From Ruegeria marina (lineage in GTDB: Bacteria; Pseudomonadota; Alphaproteobacteria; Rhodobacterales; Rhodobacteraceae): a DNA stretch of 64,000 bases. Of the stretch, positions 8,235-15,647 are shown one piece after another. Each line of letters begins with the position of its first letter. Within the stretch, counting starts at the first letter, position 1. A program made the position numbers and the translations under genes. The stretch lies in assembly GCF_900101475.1 (NCBI RefSeq), contig NZ_FMZV01000004.1:186001-250000 (forward strand), written 5' to 3'. The notes beneath the pieces were generated by a model. It was not told where the DNA came from and searched no databases. It was given only the letters and a program-made list of their open reading frames with translations.

Positions 8235-9107
8235 TCACTCATCGCGCGTATCGGGATCAATTCGAAACCCCTTGACCCGAATGAATTCGGCAAAATCCGC
8301 CCGTTCGGGCACCGCATACTGGCGTGTCTTGTCGTCGGACCAGGTATAGGGATCGGCGCGGCCGAAACGCTCCTGCGCGCGTTGCCGCATGCCCCGTGTC
8401 TGCCCAGCCCGGCGCTGGTCATATTCGGCAATGGTCGCTTCGGGCTCGCCTTCGGAATAGCAATTTTCGTGAAAGGTCGCGGCAAGTGGCAGGCGCATGC
8501 TGAGGCGCGGTTGCGGGAACTCTGGCCAACCCACCGCAAGCGCTGCGACGGGAAACACATGTCCGGGCAGGCCCAGCACCGCGCTCACCTCATCTGCCGC
8601 GTTCCGGATGGTGCTGATCGGGCAGCACCCCAAACCCAGCGCCTCGGCCCCGGACACGCAGGCCGACAGCGCAATCGCCGCATCGACGCTGGCATTGAAG
8701 AATGCGTCGAGATGGTCGTTGGCAAAGGGTCGCCCCTGCATCTGGTGCAACTGACGCTGGCGGCGGTTGTTGGCACAGAACACAAGCAGTTCCGGGGCTC
8801 CGGCGATCCAGTCCTGCGCGCCGGCCAGCGCCTTGACCCTCGACGCCTGCGGCCCGCGCACCCAGATGATGTCGCGCTGTTGCAGGTCGCTCTTGCTGGG
8901 CGACGACAGAGCAATCGCCCCGAGGAGCCGCATCATGGCCTCGGGCACGGGCCGATCGGCGTAATGCCGGCACGACCCGCGCGACAGCATCGCATATGCC
9001 GCATCTGCCGCCGCCGGGGCAAGATCCAGCGCTGTCATGTCGATCCGGTCGCCGAACCGCGCCTCGATCACTGCGGCCAGCCTGGAACTCGATGTCTCGT
9101 CGCCCAT
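8235..9107 (-). CDS. Nitroreductase family FMN enzyme
   Basis: 290 residues. The FMN-binding N-terminal signature SRGSCRHYADRPVPEAMMRLL and the later GAEALGLGCCPISTIRN (family pattern EALGLG) identify the NfsA/NfsB-like fold. These enzymes use NAD(P)H to reduce nitroaromatics, quinones or flavins. The C-terminal 50 residues (RMRQRAQERFGRADPYTWSD type) resemble the NfsA-like branch. The gene reads leftward from an AT-rich promoter gap (9108-9203) that separates it from a relic cluster on the other strand. Confidence 0.85.
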   Translation of the reverse strand: MGDETSSSRLAAVIEARFGDRIDMTALDLAPAAADAAYAMLSRGSCRHYADRPVPEAMMRLLGAIALSSPSKSDLQQRDIIWVRGPQASRVKALAGAQDWIAGAPELLVFCANNRRQRQLHQMQGRPFANDHLDAFFNASVDAAIALSACVSGAEALGLGCCPISTIRNAADEVSAVLGLPGHVFPVAALAVGWPEFPQPRLSMRLPLAATFHENCYSEGEPEATIAEYDQRRAGQTRGMRQRAQERFGRADPYTWSDDKTRQYAVPERADFAEFIRVKGFRIDPDTRDE

Positions 9108-9203
9108 GTGTAACTTTTCCTTACAAATCTTGAAATCATAATTGTTTTTTGTTTGCTTAGCTTCCGAAGCTATTGGAATCCATCACCAGCGGATATCGAA
9201 AAC

Positions 9204-9762
9204 ATGGGGAACCTGTCTGCAATAACCCTTTCGGTCACCATCCAGCGCGGCACCGCAGAGGCCGTCCAGCTCCAGACCTGAGATGTGCCCGCCCAGGACA
9301 GCCAGACGGTGCTGGACGTGGTAAGCTGGATTCAACACAACACAGAGCCGACACTTGCCTATCGTTTCGCCCGCCGGGTGGGCATGTGCGGCAGTTGCGC
9401 GATGATGGTGGACTGTGTCCCGCGCCGGACCTGCCGCACCCATGTTCAGACCGCGCAAAGGGGGGCCAGCTGACAATCGGACCGCTTCGGAACCTGCCCC
9501 TGATCCGCGACCTCGTCGTGGACATGGACCCGTTCTTCGCAAAATGGACAAGGGCTGGCGGGCATCATCACCCTACTCGCGACAGAACCGCCCCCACCGC
9601 ACAGACGGACCCACAGACCACGTCTCCGGCTCGGGCGGCTGCCAGTCCTGCCATTCCATTGGAAGCTGCACGGCGCATAGCCCCAACGGTCTCGACCCGA
9701 CGGCGGCCATTGCCGGGCTGAGACGGGCCGCGGCCCGGCGCGCGCTGCGGGGACGCAGCTGA
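9204..9762 (+). pseudogene. Relic of a fumarate reductase/succinate dehydrogenase iron-sulfur subunit
   Basis: Three pieces of a FrdB/SdhB-like protein are readable. Frame 1 from the ATG at 9204 is stopped by TGA at 9279-9281, then continues in the same frame with QTVLDVVSWIQHNTEPTLAY and VGMCGSCAMMVD, the [2Fe-2S] domain. A frameshift at the G6 run near 9464 moves to a second frame with PLRNLPLIRDLVVDMDPFF. A third frame ends with CHSIGSCTAHSPNGLDPTAA, the C-terminal cluster domain, in which the last expected Cys is Ser (CTAHS for CTAHC). The middle is shortened. It cannot make a working subunit. The final TGA overlaps the next ATG, so the ancestral operon spacing is preserved. Confidence 0.85.
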
Positions 9763-10100
9763 TGCCGGACATGCGCCTCTACCTGCTCCAGCGGATCACC
9801 GCAGTTCTGATGGCGCCTTTCGTGCTGTTGCATCCGGGCGTCATGGTCCGGGCCATCCATGGTGGTCCGAGCGCCGCCGAGATACTCTCGCGGACCCATG
9901 GTTCCGACCTCTGGTTCCTGTTCTACCGCGGTTTCGTGCTGATCGCCGGTTTTCATGGCGCCATCGGCCTGCGGGTCATCCTGCCCGAATGGCTTGGCCT
10001 GCGCGGCGGGGCCCTCGTGCTGCCGCCGCTTGTCATCGCCGCCCTCCTGATCGCCACCGGGCTGCACGCGGTCGTTGCCGTGACCGGAGTCCGCTCATGA
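9762..10100 (+). CDS. Succinate dehydrogenase-like membrane anchor subunit, probably non-functional relic
   Basis: 112 residues with three hydrophobic segments: LLQRITAVLMAPFVLLHPGV, FLFYRGFVLIAGFHGAIGLR and PLVIAALLIATGLHAVVAV. The spacing and the His residues fit a heme-b/quinone anchor of the SdhC/SdhD type found beside FrdAB-like genes. The frame itself is intact, but both neighbours in the ancestral operon are broken, and odd substitutions (a Pro after the first-helix His) suggest drift. The start overlaps the stop of the iron-sulfur relic and its stop overlaps the next ATG, so coupling is still visible. I list it as a CDS because nothing in it is broken. Confidence 0.6.
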   Translation: MPDMRLYLLQRITAVLMAPFVLLHPGVMVRAIHGGPSAAEILSRTHGSDLWFLFYRGFVLIAGFHGAIGLRVILPEWLGLRGGALVLPPLVIAALLIATGLHAVVAVTGVRS

Positions 10101-10315
10101 GGTCGCACCCGCCCTGGCTTGCCTTTCTCACCCATCGCCTGTCCGGACTGGCGCTGGCGCTTTTCCTGCCGGTGCATTTCCGCGTCCTGGCCCTGGCGTT
10201 GACTGCCCCGGACAAGTTCGACCGTTACCTGAGCCTTGCCGAATATCCGCTTGTGAAACTGTCGGAATTCGCCCTTGTATTTCTTCTCGCCCTGCATGCG
10301 TTCGGAGGTCTGCGG
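10097..10315 (+). pseudogene. Truncated second Sdh membrane anchor (cytochrome b556-like)
   Basis: The ATG at 10097 begins a typical SdhC-like N-terminus (PPWLAFLTHRLSGLALALFL, then HFRVLALALTAPDKFDRYL) with two hydrophobic segments. It stops being SdhC-like after LLALHAFGGLR, where a third helix should follow; instead the frame runs straight into flavoprotein sequence. The join lies at about 10315-10360. The truncation is therefore a deletion that removed the third helix and the N-terminal FAD domain of the next gene while keeping the frame. Confidence 0.75.
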
Positions 10316-10925
10316 CCGATGGAGCAGGTGCTGGCCCAGAATGTCGAGCAGATGCAGGAACATCGGGCAGTCGGTCTGGTGCCGTCGCGGGACGGGTCGG
10401 CGTTGGCGAGTGTTCTGATGATCGACATGCGGCGCGGTCTCTTTCGGCTGGTCCGCGCCCGGGCGGTATTGATGGCCACGGGCCGCGAGCCGACCATGTA
10501 CCGCTATCATACGCCCTCGGGCGACAAGAGCATGAACGGGCTCGCGACGGCCCTGCGCGGCGCCGGCGGGCGTTTGCTGAACCCTGCCGGTCAACGCTTC
10601 ATGTTCGACTATGACGCCAAGGGCGAACGCGCCACGCGCGATGTGGTCAGCCGTGGCATCTATGCCGTGTGCGCCAGTTTTCCTGGAATGGTCAAGCGCT
10701 GAGCAGATTGCGGTTTCGACCTTGCCAAAGAAAAGGTCGAGGTGGTGCCGACCGCGCATTACTTCATGGGCGGAGTGGTGGTTGATGTCGACACCCGCAC
10801 CGCGCTTGAGGGTCGCTGTGTCGCGGGCGAGGACACCCGCCGCTCGCATGGCTCGAACCGGCTGGGCGGCAACGGCGTGGCCAATTCCACGGTGTTCGGC
10901 GGTATCGCCGGCGCGGTGACCGCCA
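10316..10925 (+). pseudogene. Fragmented fumarate reductase-like flavoprotein subunit fused in frame to the anchor relic
   Basis: The recognisable pieces are ARAVLMATGREPTMYRYHTP and DKSMNGLATALR, then GAGGRLLNPAGQRFMFDYDA and ERATRDVVSRGIYA, then GMVKR, and finally ADCGFDLAKEKVEVVPTAHY, EGRCVAGEDT and GSNRLGGNGVANSTVFGGIA. This is the FrdA/SdhA order, but the FAD dinucleotide-binding N-terminus, the substrate-site segment with the His-Pro-Thr-Gly motif, and most of the capping region are gone. A TGA at 10700-10702 replaces the Cys expected in KRCADCGFD. All pieces remain in one frame. It is dead by sequence. Confidence 0.85.
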
Positions 10926-11341
10926 CCGCCTCGTTCCACTTTGCCAAATGGCTGCCGGAATGGATGGCCCGCACCGGCGCGAAACTGATCGTCGGCAAGG
11001 GAGGCATGTCACCAAAGGACTACAAGGAACATTTCGTGCCCAACGGCGCGGTCTATCTATCGACGGTGGGTTACGGCACCGGCGCACTGCTGGGCCGCGA
11101 GGTCGAGCGCGTCGAGGCGGTGCACTGGCCTGCCGAACTGGGGATGGCGCAGGCAATGCGGGTGATCCGCTGCAATCGCATGGGTCCGTTCATCGTTGCC
11201 TCGGATCTCGACGGCACCTGCCTTTTCGAACGTGCGAACGCAAGGATCGCGGGCAATATCGAACATCTCTACGAAGGGACAAGACCGGCGGTGATGAAAC
11301 GCTCTGGTGAAACCGACGACCGGTCGGACGAAGTGATCTGA
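10926..11341 (+). pseudogene. C-terminal part of a class-I fumarase / tartrate dehydratase beta subunit, fused to the flavoprotein relic
   Basis: After FGGIAGAV the frame changes family: HFAKWLPEWMARTGAKLIVG, KGGMSPKDYKEHFVPNGAVY, EAVHWPAELGMAQAM and GPFIVASDLDG are the C-terminal domain of FumA/TtdB-type hydrolyases. The GKGG loop and the aromatic-rich AVHW..ELGM region are intact, but the N-terminal half of the subunit is missing. It stays in the frame that began at 10097. The alpha subunit with the [4Fe-4S] cluster is not in the window. The stop TGA overlaps the next ATG by one base. Confidence 0.8.
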
Positions 11342-11403
11342 TGCGCGGAGCCGATGTCGTCGCGCAGGTGCTGGCCAGGGCCGGAACCAGGGCCGTATTC
11401 CCT
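11341..11403 (+). pseudogene. N-terminal stub of a thiamine-diphosphate enzyme
   Basis: About 20 codons from the ATG at 11341 read MRGADVVAQVLARAGTRAVF, the usual beginning of acetolactate-synthase-like TPP enzymes (GADVVAQVL..AG...VF). The frame then turns into Arg/Pro-rich sequence with no family resemblance, so the rest of the gene has been deleted. It is the last visible member of the decayed cluster and lies just before the convergent TauE gene. Short length limits certainty. Confidence 0.5.
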
Positions 11404-11515
11404 GGCCGCGCCCGTGTTCTGACCGGTCGGCTTCGCCTTCATCTTTACGCAAGTGCTCCGGCGGAGTCGCCCGACGGGCGACGGGGGCGGTGCCGCCGAC
11501 CGGCCCCCCGCCGCC

Positions 11516-12274
11516 TTATCCCGCCAGCGCGTCCCGCAGCAGCATGCCAATGCCCAGGCAGAGGCACAGCAGGATCAGCAAGCGCTGGAACTGGGCGTCG
11601 GTGATCCGGTGGAACACGAAGATCCCGGCCTGCGCCGCCACGATACCTGCTGGCAGGACAACGGCGAAGGCTTCCAGCGTCTCGCGGCCATAGGCCCCTT
11701 TCAGCGCCAGACCGCAGATCGCGAACAGCAGGATCACCAGGTTGAAACTTTGCAGGACGGCGCGCGTCTCGCCGCGGGGCCAGCCGCGCATCGACAGCCA
11801 GATGACCGGCACCAGGCCCGACAGGGATGCCAGCCCCCCCATCACGCCGCCCACAAAACCGGCCGACCGGTCGATCCAGCGATGCGGCCGCTCCAGCCGC
11901 GGCAGCGCCTTTCGAAAACCGAAGTAGCCGCCATAGAGCACCAGAGACACGGCAATCAGGCGCCGCAACAGGTCGGCGTCCACCCGACCCAGCAGCAAAA
12001 GGCCCAATGGCACGCCCGCCAGGCCCGGCAGGATGAACCGCAAAACCCTGCGCAGGTCGGCCCGGATCTCGCCGCGCACCACCCACATGCCCTGGATCCC
12101 GGCGAGCACCGCAAGAAGCGCGGCCAGCGCCACCGCTGTTTCGGGATCGAACTTCAGCAGGAAGAAGGTCAGCGCGAAAAGCGCGGTCCCCATGCCGGAC
12201 AAGCCGTTCACGAAGCCGCCGGCGCACCCGCCAAGCGCCAGGAAGACGACCGTTTCCATGTTCACGCGCGGCAT
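11516..12274 (-). CDS. TauE/SafE family permease (third), beside sulfopyruvate decarboxylase
   Basis: 252 residues, about eight hydrophobic segments in two halves. The first-half motif reads GGFVNGLSGMGTALFALTFFL and the second half has GFVGGVMGGLASLSGLVPVI. It is last in a leftward group behind the sulfopyruvate decarboxylase pair (61-base gap) and a TRAP transporter. In sulfonate degraders, a TauE/SafE protein exports the sulfite released from the carbon skeleton, so that role fits here, though no sulfite-releasing enzyme is in the window. Starts at 12274, a GTG three codons on, and an ATG two codons later are all possible. Confidence 0.85.
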   Translation of the reverse strand: MPRVNMETVVFLALGGCAGGFVNGLSGMGTALFALTFFLLKFDPETAVALAALLAVLAGIQGMWVVRGEIRADLRRVLRFILPGLAGVPLGLLLLGRVDADLLRRLIAVSLVLYGGYFGFRKALPRLERPHRWIDRSAGFVGGVMGGLASLSGLVPVIWLSMRGWPRGETRAVLQSFNLVILLFAICGLALKGAYGRETLEAFAVVLPAGIVAAQAGIFVFHRITDAQFQRLLILLCLCLGIGMLLRDALAG

Positions 12275-12334
12275 CCTTTCAGTCAGTCCCGGTCGTCGCG
12301 GTTGCGGCGCGGGCGGTTCCCGCCCGCTGCCGTC

Positions 12335-12895
12335 TCAGCCTCCGGCGGCCACGGCCTTCATGAACCGGTCGCGGATGACAACCGGATCCATCGTGATCAC
12401 CGGCATCTTGCGGTTTCCGCTGTCGCATTTGGCGACGATCACCGTCATCTGCCGTGCCTCCAGCGCCTCGGTCAACACCCGGCCCGTGTCCTCGGCCGCG
12501 CATTCGATCACCCGTTCGCAACCCGCCGCCCGCGCCATCGCCGCCAGAGAGGTCTTGCGGCCGGCATAGGTGGGCTGGTCTCCGGTCGAACCGTAAGAGC
12601 CGTTGTCCACGATCAGCAGGATGTAATTGTCGGCGACATTGTTGGCGATGGTCGGCAGCGTGCCGAGATTGGTCAGCACCGACCCGTCTCCGTCGATCAC
12701 GATCACCGGCTTGGGCTGCGCCAGCGCCAGCCCCAGTCCGATCGACGAGGCCAGCCCCATCGTGCCCAACATGTAGAAATTGCTGGGCTGGTCGTCGATG
12801 GCATGCAGCTCCTGGCTAGGAATGCCGATGTTGCAGATCACCAGGTGGTCGCGCAGGATCGGGGCGATTTCGGTCAGGATGTCATATCGGATCAT
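12335..12895 (-). CDS. comE: Sulfopyruvate decarboxylase beta subunit (TPP-binding)
   Basis: 186 residues from the ATG at 12895, which overlaps the alpha-subunit stop. This is the C-terminal half of a TPP enzyme: GTMGLASSIGLGLALAQPKP and the diphosphate/Mg motif beginning VIDGDGSVLTNLG and ending VDNGSYGS. The split alpha/beta layout is that of sulfopyruvate decarboxylase (ComDE), which turns 3-sulfopyruvate into sulfoacetaldehyde. The homologous phosphonopyruvate decarboxylase is normally one chain, so I prefer the sulfonate reading; the substrate is still inference. A start 20 codons upstream is open but overlaps alpha deeply and is not family-like. Confidence 0.82.
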   Translation of the reverse strand: MIRYDILTEIAPILRDHLVICNIGIPSQELHAIDDQPSNFYMLGTMGLASSIGLGLALAQPKPVIVIDGDGSVLTNLGTLPTIANNVADNYILLIVDNGSYGSTGDQPTYAGRKTSLAAMARAAGCERVIECAAEDTGRVLTEALEARQMTVIVAKCDSGNRKMPVITMDPVVIRDRFMKAVAAGG

Positions 12896-13398
12896 TGATC
12901 GCCGTAGCCTCCCCAGAAGCTGGCATCCGTCAGGATTGCCACGGGCTTGTTGCACATGAATGTATATTTCAGGATCTGGTCCAGTTCCTCGACATCCGCC
13001 TGGCGATGAAAGTGATAGGTCGGAATGTTGAGCTGGGCCAGAAGCGCCTTGGTATGCACCGCCATCTCGACCTGGCAGGCCACGGGTTCACGCAACTCGC
13101 CGCGATACGAGATCAGCATCGGCAGCGGCAACCGGTAATACTGGATCAGCGTGGCCAGCGTGTTGATGGTGACGCCGATGGCGGTGTTCTGCATGATGAT
13201 GCAAGGGCGCTTGCCGCCCATCCATGCACCAGCGCACAGCCCCATGCCCTCGTCCTCCTTGTTCGAGGGCACATGATGGATACCGGGCCGCGCATCGACC
13301 TCTGCAATCACGCCGGCCAGTTGCTTGCAGGGCACCGTTGTCACGAACTCGATCCCGTTCGCTTGCAGGTCGTCCACGATCCTTGCGTCTATCGACAC
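12892..13398 (-). CDS. comD: Sulfopyruvate decarboxylase alpha subunit
   Basis: 168 residues, the N-terminal (PYR) half of a TPP decarboxylase. It has VTTVPCKQLAGVIAEV, then HVPSNKEDEGMGLCAGAWMG, where the Glu of NKEDEG is the residue expected to activate TPP, and QNTAIGVTINTLATLIQYY. Together with the overlapping beta subunit it forms one active site. In Roseobacters such pairs belong to 3-sulfolactate or DHPS breakdown. The TRAP transporter genes upstream (140-base gap) are the natural partner for uptake. Sulfoacetaldehyde acetyltransferase and the dehydrogenases of that pathway are not in this window. Confidence 0.82.
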   Translation of the reverse strand: MSIDARIVDDLQANGIEFVTTVPCKQLAGVIAEVDARPGIHHVPSNKEDEGMGLCAGAWMGGKRPCIIMQNTAIGVTINTLATLIQYYRLPLPMLISYRGELREPVACQVEMAVHTKALLAQLNIPTYHFHRQADVEELDQILKYTFMCNKPVAILTDASFWGGYGDQ

Positions 13399-13538
13399 GT
13401 CATCCTCCGGTTCAGGGCGCCGCGCGCCGGTCTGCGACGCACGGTAGATGATGTCGCGGGCAGCACAAGGGCCGCCCGCCCGCAGTCAGTCCGATTTCAA
13501 ACCCGCAATGCCGTGTTTCGGATTTTCGACAAATGCCC

Positions 13539-14942
13539 CTAACCCGCAAGCGACGGCAACCACAGGACGATGCCGGGGAACGCCACCAGAAGCGCGATGG
13601 TCACCGCGTCCGCGACAAAGAACGGCGCCACCCCCCGAAACACGTCCTGCACGCTCAGGTCGGGGCGTACGCCCGCCACCACGAAACAGTTGAGCCCGAT
13701 GGGCGGCGTGATCAGACAGAACTCGGCCATCTTGACCACGAGGATGCCGAACCAGATCGCGCACATGGTCCCCGACATGCCAAAGGCGCTGTCGGCGGCG
13801 CTGACCGTCTCCCCGCCATTCAGCGCCATGACAGCCGGATAGACCACCGGCAGGGTCAGCAGCAGCATTCCGATCGCGTCCATGAACATGCCCAGCACCG
13901 CATAGGCCAAGAGGATGCAGATCAGGATCAGCATCGGCGACATGTGAAGCGAGGTGATCCAGTCCGCGAAGGCCCCTGGCAGGTCGGCAAAGCCAAGAAA
14001 GCGGACATAGATCAGGACGCCCCAGATGATCGTGAAGATCATCACCGTCAGCTTGGCAGTCTCAAGCAGCGCCGACTTCAACTCGACCCAGCGCATGCCC
14101 CTGTAGACCGCCATCAGGAACACGATGAAGGCGCCGATCGCCCCGCCCTCGGTCGGCGTGCCCCAGGCATCGCCGAAAGGGTTGTAGACAAAGAAGATGA
14201 TGATCACCACCACCGCCACGATAGGCAGTGCCGGCGGCAGCGAAACGAAACGCTCCTTCCAGGTGAACCCGCCAATGGGCGGACCGACCCGTTTCCAGAT
14301 CATGGCGATGCCGACGATGATCAGCGTGTAGACCAGGGCCGAAAAAGCGCCCGGGATGAACCCGGCCAAGAGCAGCTTGCCCACGTCCTGTTCGACGATG
14401 ATCGCGTAGATGACCAGGATCGCCGAGGGCGGGATCAGCGACGCCAGCGTGCCCGCAGCGGCAACCACCCCGGCGGCGAATTTCTTGTTATACCCGTTCT
14501 CGACCATCTCCGGAATGGCGATCCGGGCGAATACGGCCGAGGTCGCGACCGAGGCCCCCGACACGGCTGCAAACCCCGCCGTGGCAAACACGGTGGCAAC
14601 CGCCAACCCGCCCGGCACCCAGGCGATCCAGCGCTTGGCCGCTTCGAACAGCGCCTTGGTCAGGCCGGCGTAATAGGCAAGATAGCCGATCAGGATGAAG
14701 GTCGGGATCAGGCTCAGCGCCTGGCTTGCCACCTTGGAATGCGGGACCTGCCCGGCGGTCTTGGTCGCCACCGTCAGCGCCCAGCCGAACTGTGCCGGAT
14801 CATAGCCCTTCTTTGCCCAGAATATCCAGATCAGCCCGACAAGCCCGGCCATCGCCGCGGCAAAGGCCACGCGCATGCCCAGAACCACCATGACGAGCAG
14901 GCCAAGCGAGACAATGATGCCGATGTCGATGGTTTCCATCAC
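13539..14942 (-). CDS. dctM: TRAP transporter large permease DctM
   Basis: 467 residues, about 12-13 membrane segments. Typical DctM stretches include ATAGFAAVSGASVATSAVFA, ASLIPPSAILVIYAIIVEQD and PTEGGAIGAFIVF. It is the sodium-driven channel subunit of a TRAP transporter. Its ATG overlaps the dctQ stop by 4 bases. Together with dctP and dctQ it probably imports the acid handled by the ComDE-like decarboxylase. The stop is followed by a 140-base gap before comD, enough for a separate promoter. Confidence 0.93.
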   Translation of the reverse strand: MMETIDIGIIVSLGLLVMVVLGMRVAFAAAMAGLVGLIWIFWAKKGYDPAQFGWALTVATKTAGQVPHSKVASQALSLIPTFILIGYLAYYAGLTKALFEAAKRWIAWVPGGLAVATVFATAGFAAVSGASVATSAVFARIAIPEMVENGYNKKFAAGVVAAAGTLASLIPPSAILVIYAIIVEQDVGKLLLAGFIPGAFSALVYTLIIVGIAMIWKRVGPPIGGFTWKERFVSLPPALPIVAVVVIIIFFVYNPFGDAWGTPTEGGAIGAFIVFLMAVYRGMRWVELKSALLETAKLTVMIFTIIWGVLIYVRFLGFADLPGAFADWITSLHMSPMLILICILLAYAVLGMFMDAIGMLLLTLPVVYPAVMALNGGETVSAADSAFGMSGTMCAIWFGILVVKMAEFCLITPPIGLNCFVVAGVRPDLSVQDVFRGVAPFFVADAVTIALLVAFPGIVLWLPSLAG

Positions 14943-15574
14943 GTATCCTCCCGGCCGGTAACCGCCTCGGCCTCGCGGGCGGCGATGGTTGCGGCATCTT
15001 CGATCAGCGGCACCGCAACCGGATTGTCCGTGCCCAGCAGGATTGCCCGGCCATAGGCCCAGAGTTGCAGGACCAGCCTGAGCGCAAGCACGGAAAAGGC
15101 CAGCGGCACGACCAGTTTGGCCGGCCAGATCGGCAGCTTGATGTCGATTGTGCTATCCCGGCTCCAGAGCGGCGCGGCGAAATCGAAGCTGCGCTGGAAA
15201 TGCGCCCAAGACCCCCAGATCAGCAGCAGCACCAGAAGCAGCACCAGCAGGGTGGTCACGAACTCTGCGATCCACAGCCAGCGGCCCCTCAGCCTGCTCA
15301 CCAGGATATCCATCCGGATATGAACGCCGTCGCGCTGCGCATAGCTTACCGCCATGATCGCGATCAGAGGCATGGTGATCTCGATCCAGTCGACATAGCC
15401 GCGCACCGGGCTGTTGAGGATGTTGCGCCCGCCCACCGAATAGACAGCCAGGATCATCAGGGCGAACACGGACAGCCCGCTGACAAGGCCGAACATCGTC
15501 TCCAACCTGTATAACCCCCGATCCAGCCGGCTCAGCAGACTGTCATCGGCAAGCACCGAGGCTTTGATCGCCAT
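14939..15574 (-). CDS. dctQ: TRAP transporter small permease DctQ
   Basis: 211 residues with four hydrophobic segments, as usual for DctQ: VSGLSVFALMILAVYSVGG, EITMPLIAIMAVSYAQRD, FVTTLLVLLLVLLLIWGSW and LVVPLAFSVLALRLVLQLW. The family residues around VHIRMDILVSRL follow the second helix. It scaffolds DctM and docks the binding protein. A strong hairpin (15611-15634) separates it from dctP. Its 3' end overlaps dctM (ATGA). Confidence 0.9.
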   Translation of the reverse strand: MAIKASVLADDSLLSRLDRGLYRLETMFGLVSGLSVFALMILAVYSVGGRNILNSPVRGYVDWIEITMPLIAIMAVSYAQRDGVHIRMDILVSRLRGRWLWIAEFVTTLLVLLLVLLLIWGSWAHFQRSFDFAAPLWSRDSTIDIKLPIWPAKLVVPLAFSVLALRLVLQLWAYGRAILLGTDNPVAVPLIEDAATIAAREAEAVTGREDT

Positions 15575-15610
15575 GGCCCTGCTCCCTCATTGGATTTTGA
15601 ATGAAAAGGC

Positions 15611-15634
15611 GGCGCACCCCGGCCCGGGTGCGCC
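15611..15634 (-). other. Hairpin between dctP and dctQ
   Basis: GGCGCACCC and GGGTGCGCC form a perfect 9-bp stem with a 6-base loop, 14 bases beyond the dctP stop and 36 bases before the dctQ start. There is no T tract on the minus strand, so it is more likely an mRNA-stabilising or attenuating stem than a full terminator. Such stems let the binding protein be made in excess over the permeases. Confidence 0.6.
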
Positions 15635-15647
15635 CCACGTCCGGGCC

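Noticed and set aside
9279-10702. TGA codons in otherwise continuous homologous frames, considered as selenocysteine or recoded TGA
   Set aside because: The same region has frameshifts, lost cofactor ligands and large deletions, so ordinary decay explains the TGA codons; nearby genes use TGA as a normal stop.
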